In this document: positions 5,016 through 5,588 of the stretch, one piece after another | How positions within the stretch are numbered: the first letter of the stretch is position 1 | Layout of the letters: each line of letters starts with the position of its first letter | Assembly (NCBI GenBank): GCA_005882235.1 | Contig: VBCT01000117.1 | Span: forward strand, 1-5,588 | Reading direction: 5' to 3' | Length of the DNA: 5,588 nucleotides | Origin: Betaproteobacteria bacterium | Lineage (GTDB): Bacteria > Pseudomonadota > Gammaproteobacteria > Burkholderiales > SG8-39 | Position numbers and translations under genes: made by a program | Notes under the pieces: generated by a model | The model's database searches: none | What the model was told of the DNA's origin: nothing | What the model saw: only the letters and a program-made list of their open reading frames with translations

Positions 5016-5588
5016 GGGCAAACCAGTGTTCGCGAGCCTTCATGATCAGGCTCTTGGCACGCTCGGGGTCGACTCCCGCCATCTCGATGAGATCGTCCGT
5101 GGCGAGATCGGCGAGGTCGTCGCGGGTCTTCACGCCGGACCTGGCGAGCTTCGTCGCCAGGTCCTTGTCCATTCCCTCCAGGCCGAGCAGCGCCGGGTCG
5201 AGGTTTTCCGCCTGCTCCTCGCTCGCTATGGCTTGCACCAGGAGCGCGTCGCGCGCACGGTTGCGCAGCTCGCTCACCGTAGCCTCATCGAAACCCTCGA
5301 TCTCCATCATCTCGTTGATCGGCACGTAGGCCACCTCCTCGAGAGTCGAGAAGCCTTCCTGGATGAGGGTGTTGGCGACTTCCTCGTCGACGTCCAGCCG
5401 CTCCATGAAGAGCTTCCTCACCGAGGAGGCTTCCTCTTCGTTCTTCTTCTGCGATTCAGCCTCGGTCATGAGATTGATCGTCCAGCCGGTCAGCTCCGAG
5501 GCGAGTCTCACGTTTTGTCCGCTTCGACCGATCGCGATGGCGAGGTTCTCCTCGTCCACTACCACGTCCATGGCGTGCTTGTCCTCAT
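5008..5588 (-). CDS. nusA: Transcription termination/antitermination factor NusA, C-terminal 192 residues (5' end outside window)
   Basis: NusA binds RNA polymerase and nascent RNA and controls pausing, intrinsic termination and rRNA antitermination. The visible part starts near the end of the second KH domain: DVVVDEENLAIAIGRSGQNVRLASELTGW, with the GxxG RNA-binding loop GRSG at visible residues 20-23. A charged linker follows (42-58). Two helix-hairpin-helix acidic repeats come next: AR1 (about 62-116, with GFSTLEEVAYVP and MEIEGFDE) and AR2 (about 132-189, with LLGLEGMDKDLATKLARSGVKT and LIEMAGVD). In E. coli AR2 binds the RNA polymerase alpha C-terminal domain and relieves autoinhibition. 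Having both repeats fits gamma- and betaproteobacteria; many other bacteria lack them. The frame stays open to the window edge (E-D-K-H-A before the Met at 5571), so that Met is internal and not the start. The stop is TAA at 5010-5008. Confidence 0.98.
   Translation of the reverse strand, partial: EDKHAMDVVVDEENLAIAIGRSGQNVRLASELTGWTINLMTEAESQKKNEEEASSVRKLFMERLDVDEEVANTLIQEGFSTLEEVAYVPINEMMEIEGFDEATVSELRNRARDALLVQAIASEEQAENLDPALLGLEGMDKDLATKLARSGVKTRDDLADLATDDLIEMAGVDPERAKSLIMKAREHWFAQE

Noticed and set aside
4322..5329. A 335-codon plus-strand open frame opposite infB and nusA.
   Set aside because: Its Ser/Arg/Ala-rich, low-complexity translation spans the antisense of two real genes and their junction, with no sign of its own start region or domain.
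5569..5571. An apparent nusA start codon (Met) near the window edge.
   Set aside because: The frame continues upstream to the edge with residues E-D-K-H-A that fit the NusA KH2 region, so this Met is internal.

Overview
This window is a chromosomal housekeeping segment. All genes lie on the minus strand in the conserved order nusA (3' part) - infB - rbfA - truB - rpsO - pnp (5' part). The high GC content, this gene order, and the sequences of NusA (two C-terminal acidic repeats), IF2, S15 and PNPase suggest a betaproteobacterium (Burkholderiales, Nitrosomonadales or Rhodocyclales type). The genus cannot be told from sequence alone. No phage, plasmid, insertion sequence, CRISPR array, tRNA or rRNA was found, and no gene looks horizontally acquired.

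Layout, in the direction of transcription (high to low coordinates). 5588-5008: C-terminal part of the transcription factor NusA, cut by the window edge. 4998-2506: complete 830-residue initiation factor IF2, 9 nt after nusA. 2505-2421: an 85-nt gap carrying a perfect 11-bp hairpin across the infB stop codon, followed by a REP-like palindromic repeat. 2420-2061: ribosome-binding factor RbfA, with no visible Shine-Dalgarno sequence. 2054-1164: tRNA pseudouridine-55 synthase TruB, starting with GTG 6 nt after rbfA. 1163-1074: a short gap with a candidate promoter. 1073-804: ribosomal protein S15. 803-673: the rpsO-pnp gap, with a terminator-like hairpin just after rpsO and two further hairpins in the pnp leader. 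672-1: first 224 residues of polynucleotide phosphorylase, cut by the window edge.

The genes cover transcription elongation and antitermination (NusA), translation initiation (IF2), 30S maturation (RbfA, S15), tRNA modification (TruB) and RNA turnover (PNPase). The tight nusA-infB and rbfA-truB junctions imply co-transcription. The rpsO-pnp part probably has its own promoter and a leaky terminator, as in E. coli.

I found no undescribed protein system here. The unusual material is non-coding: the infB-rbfA gap, where a dispersed-type palindromic element and a stop-codon hairpin sit directly before a gene with no Shine-Dalgarno sequence, and the structured rpsO-pnp gap.
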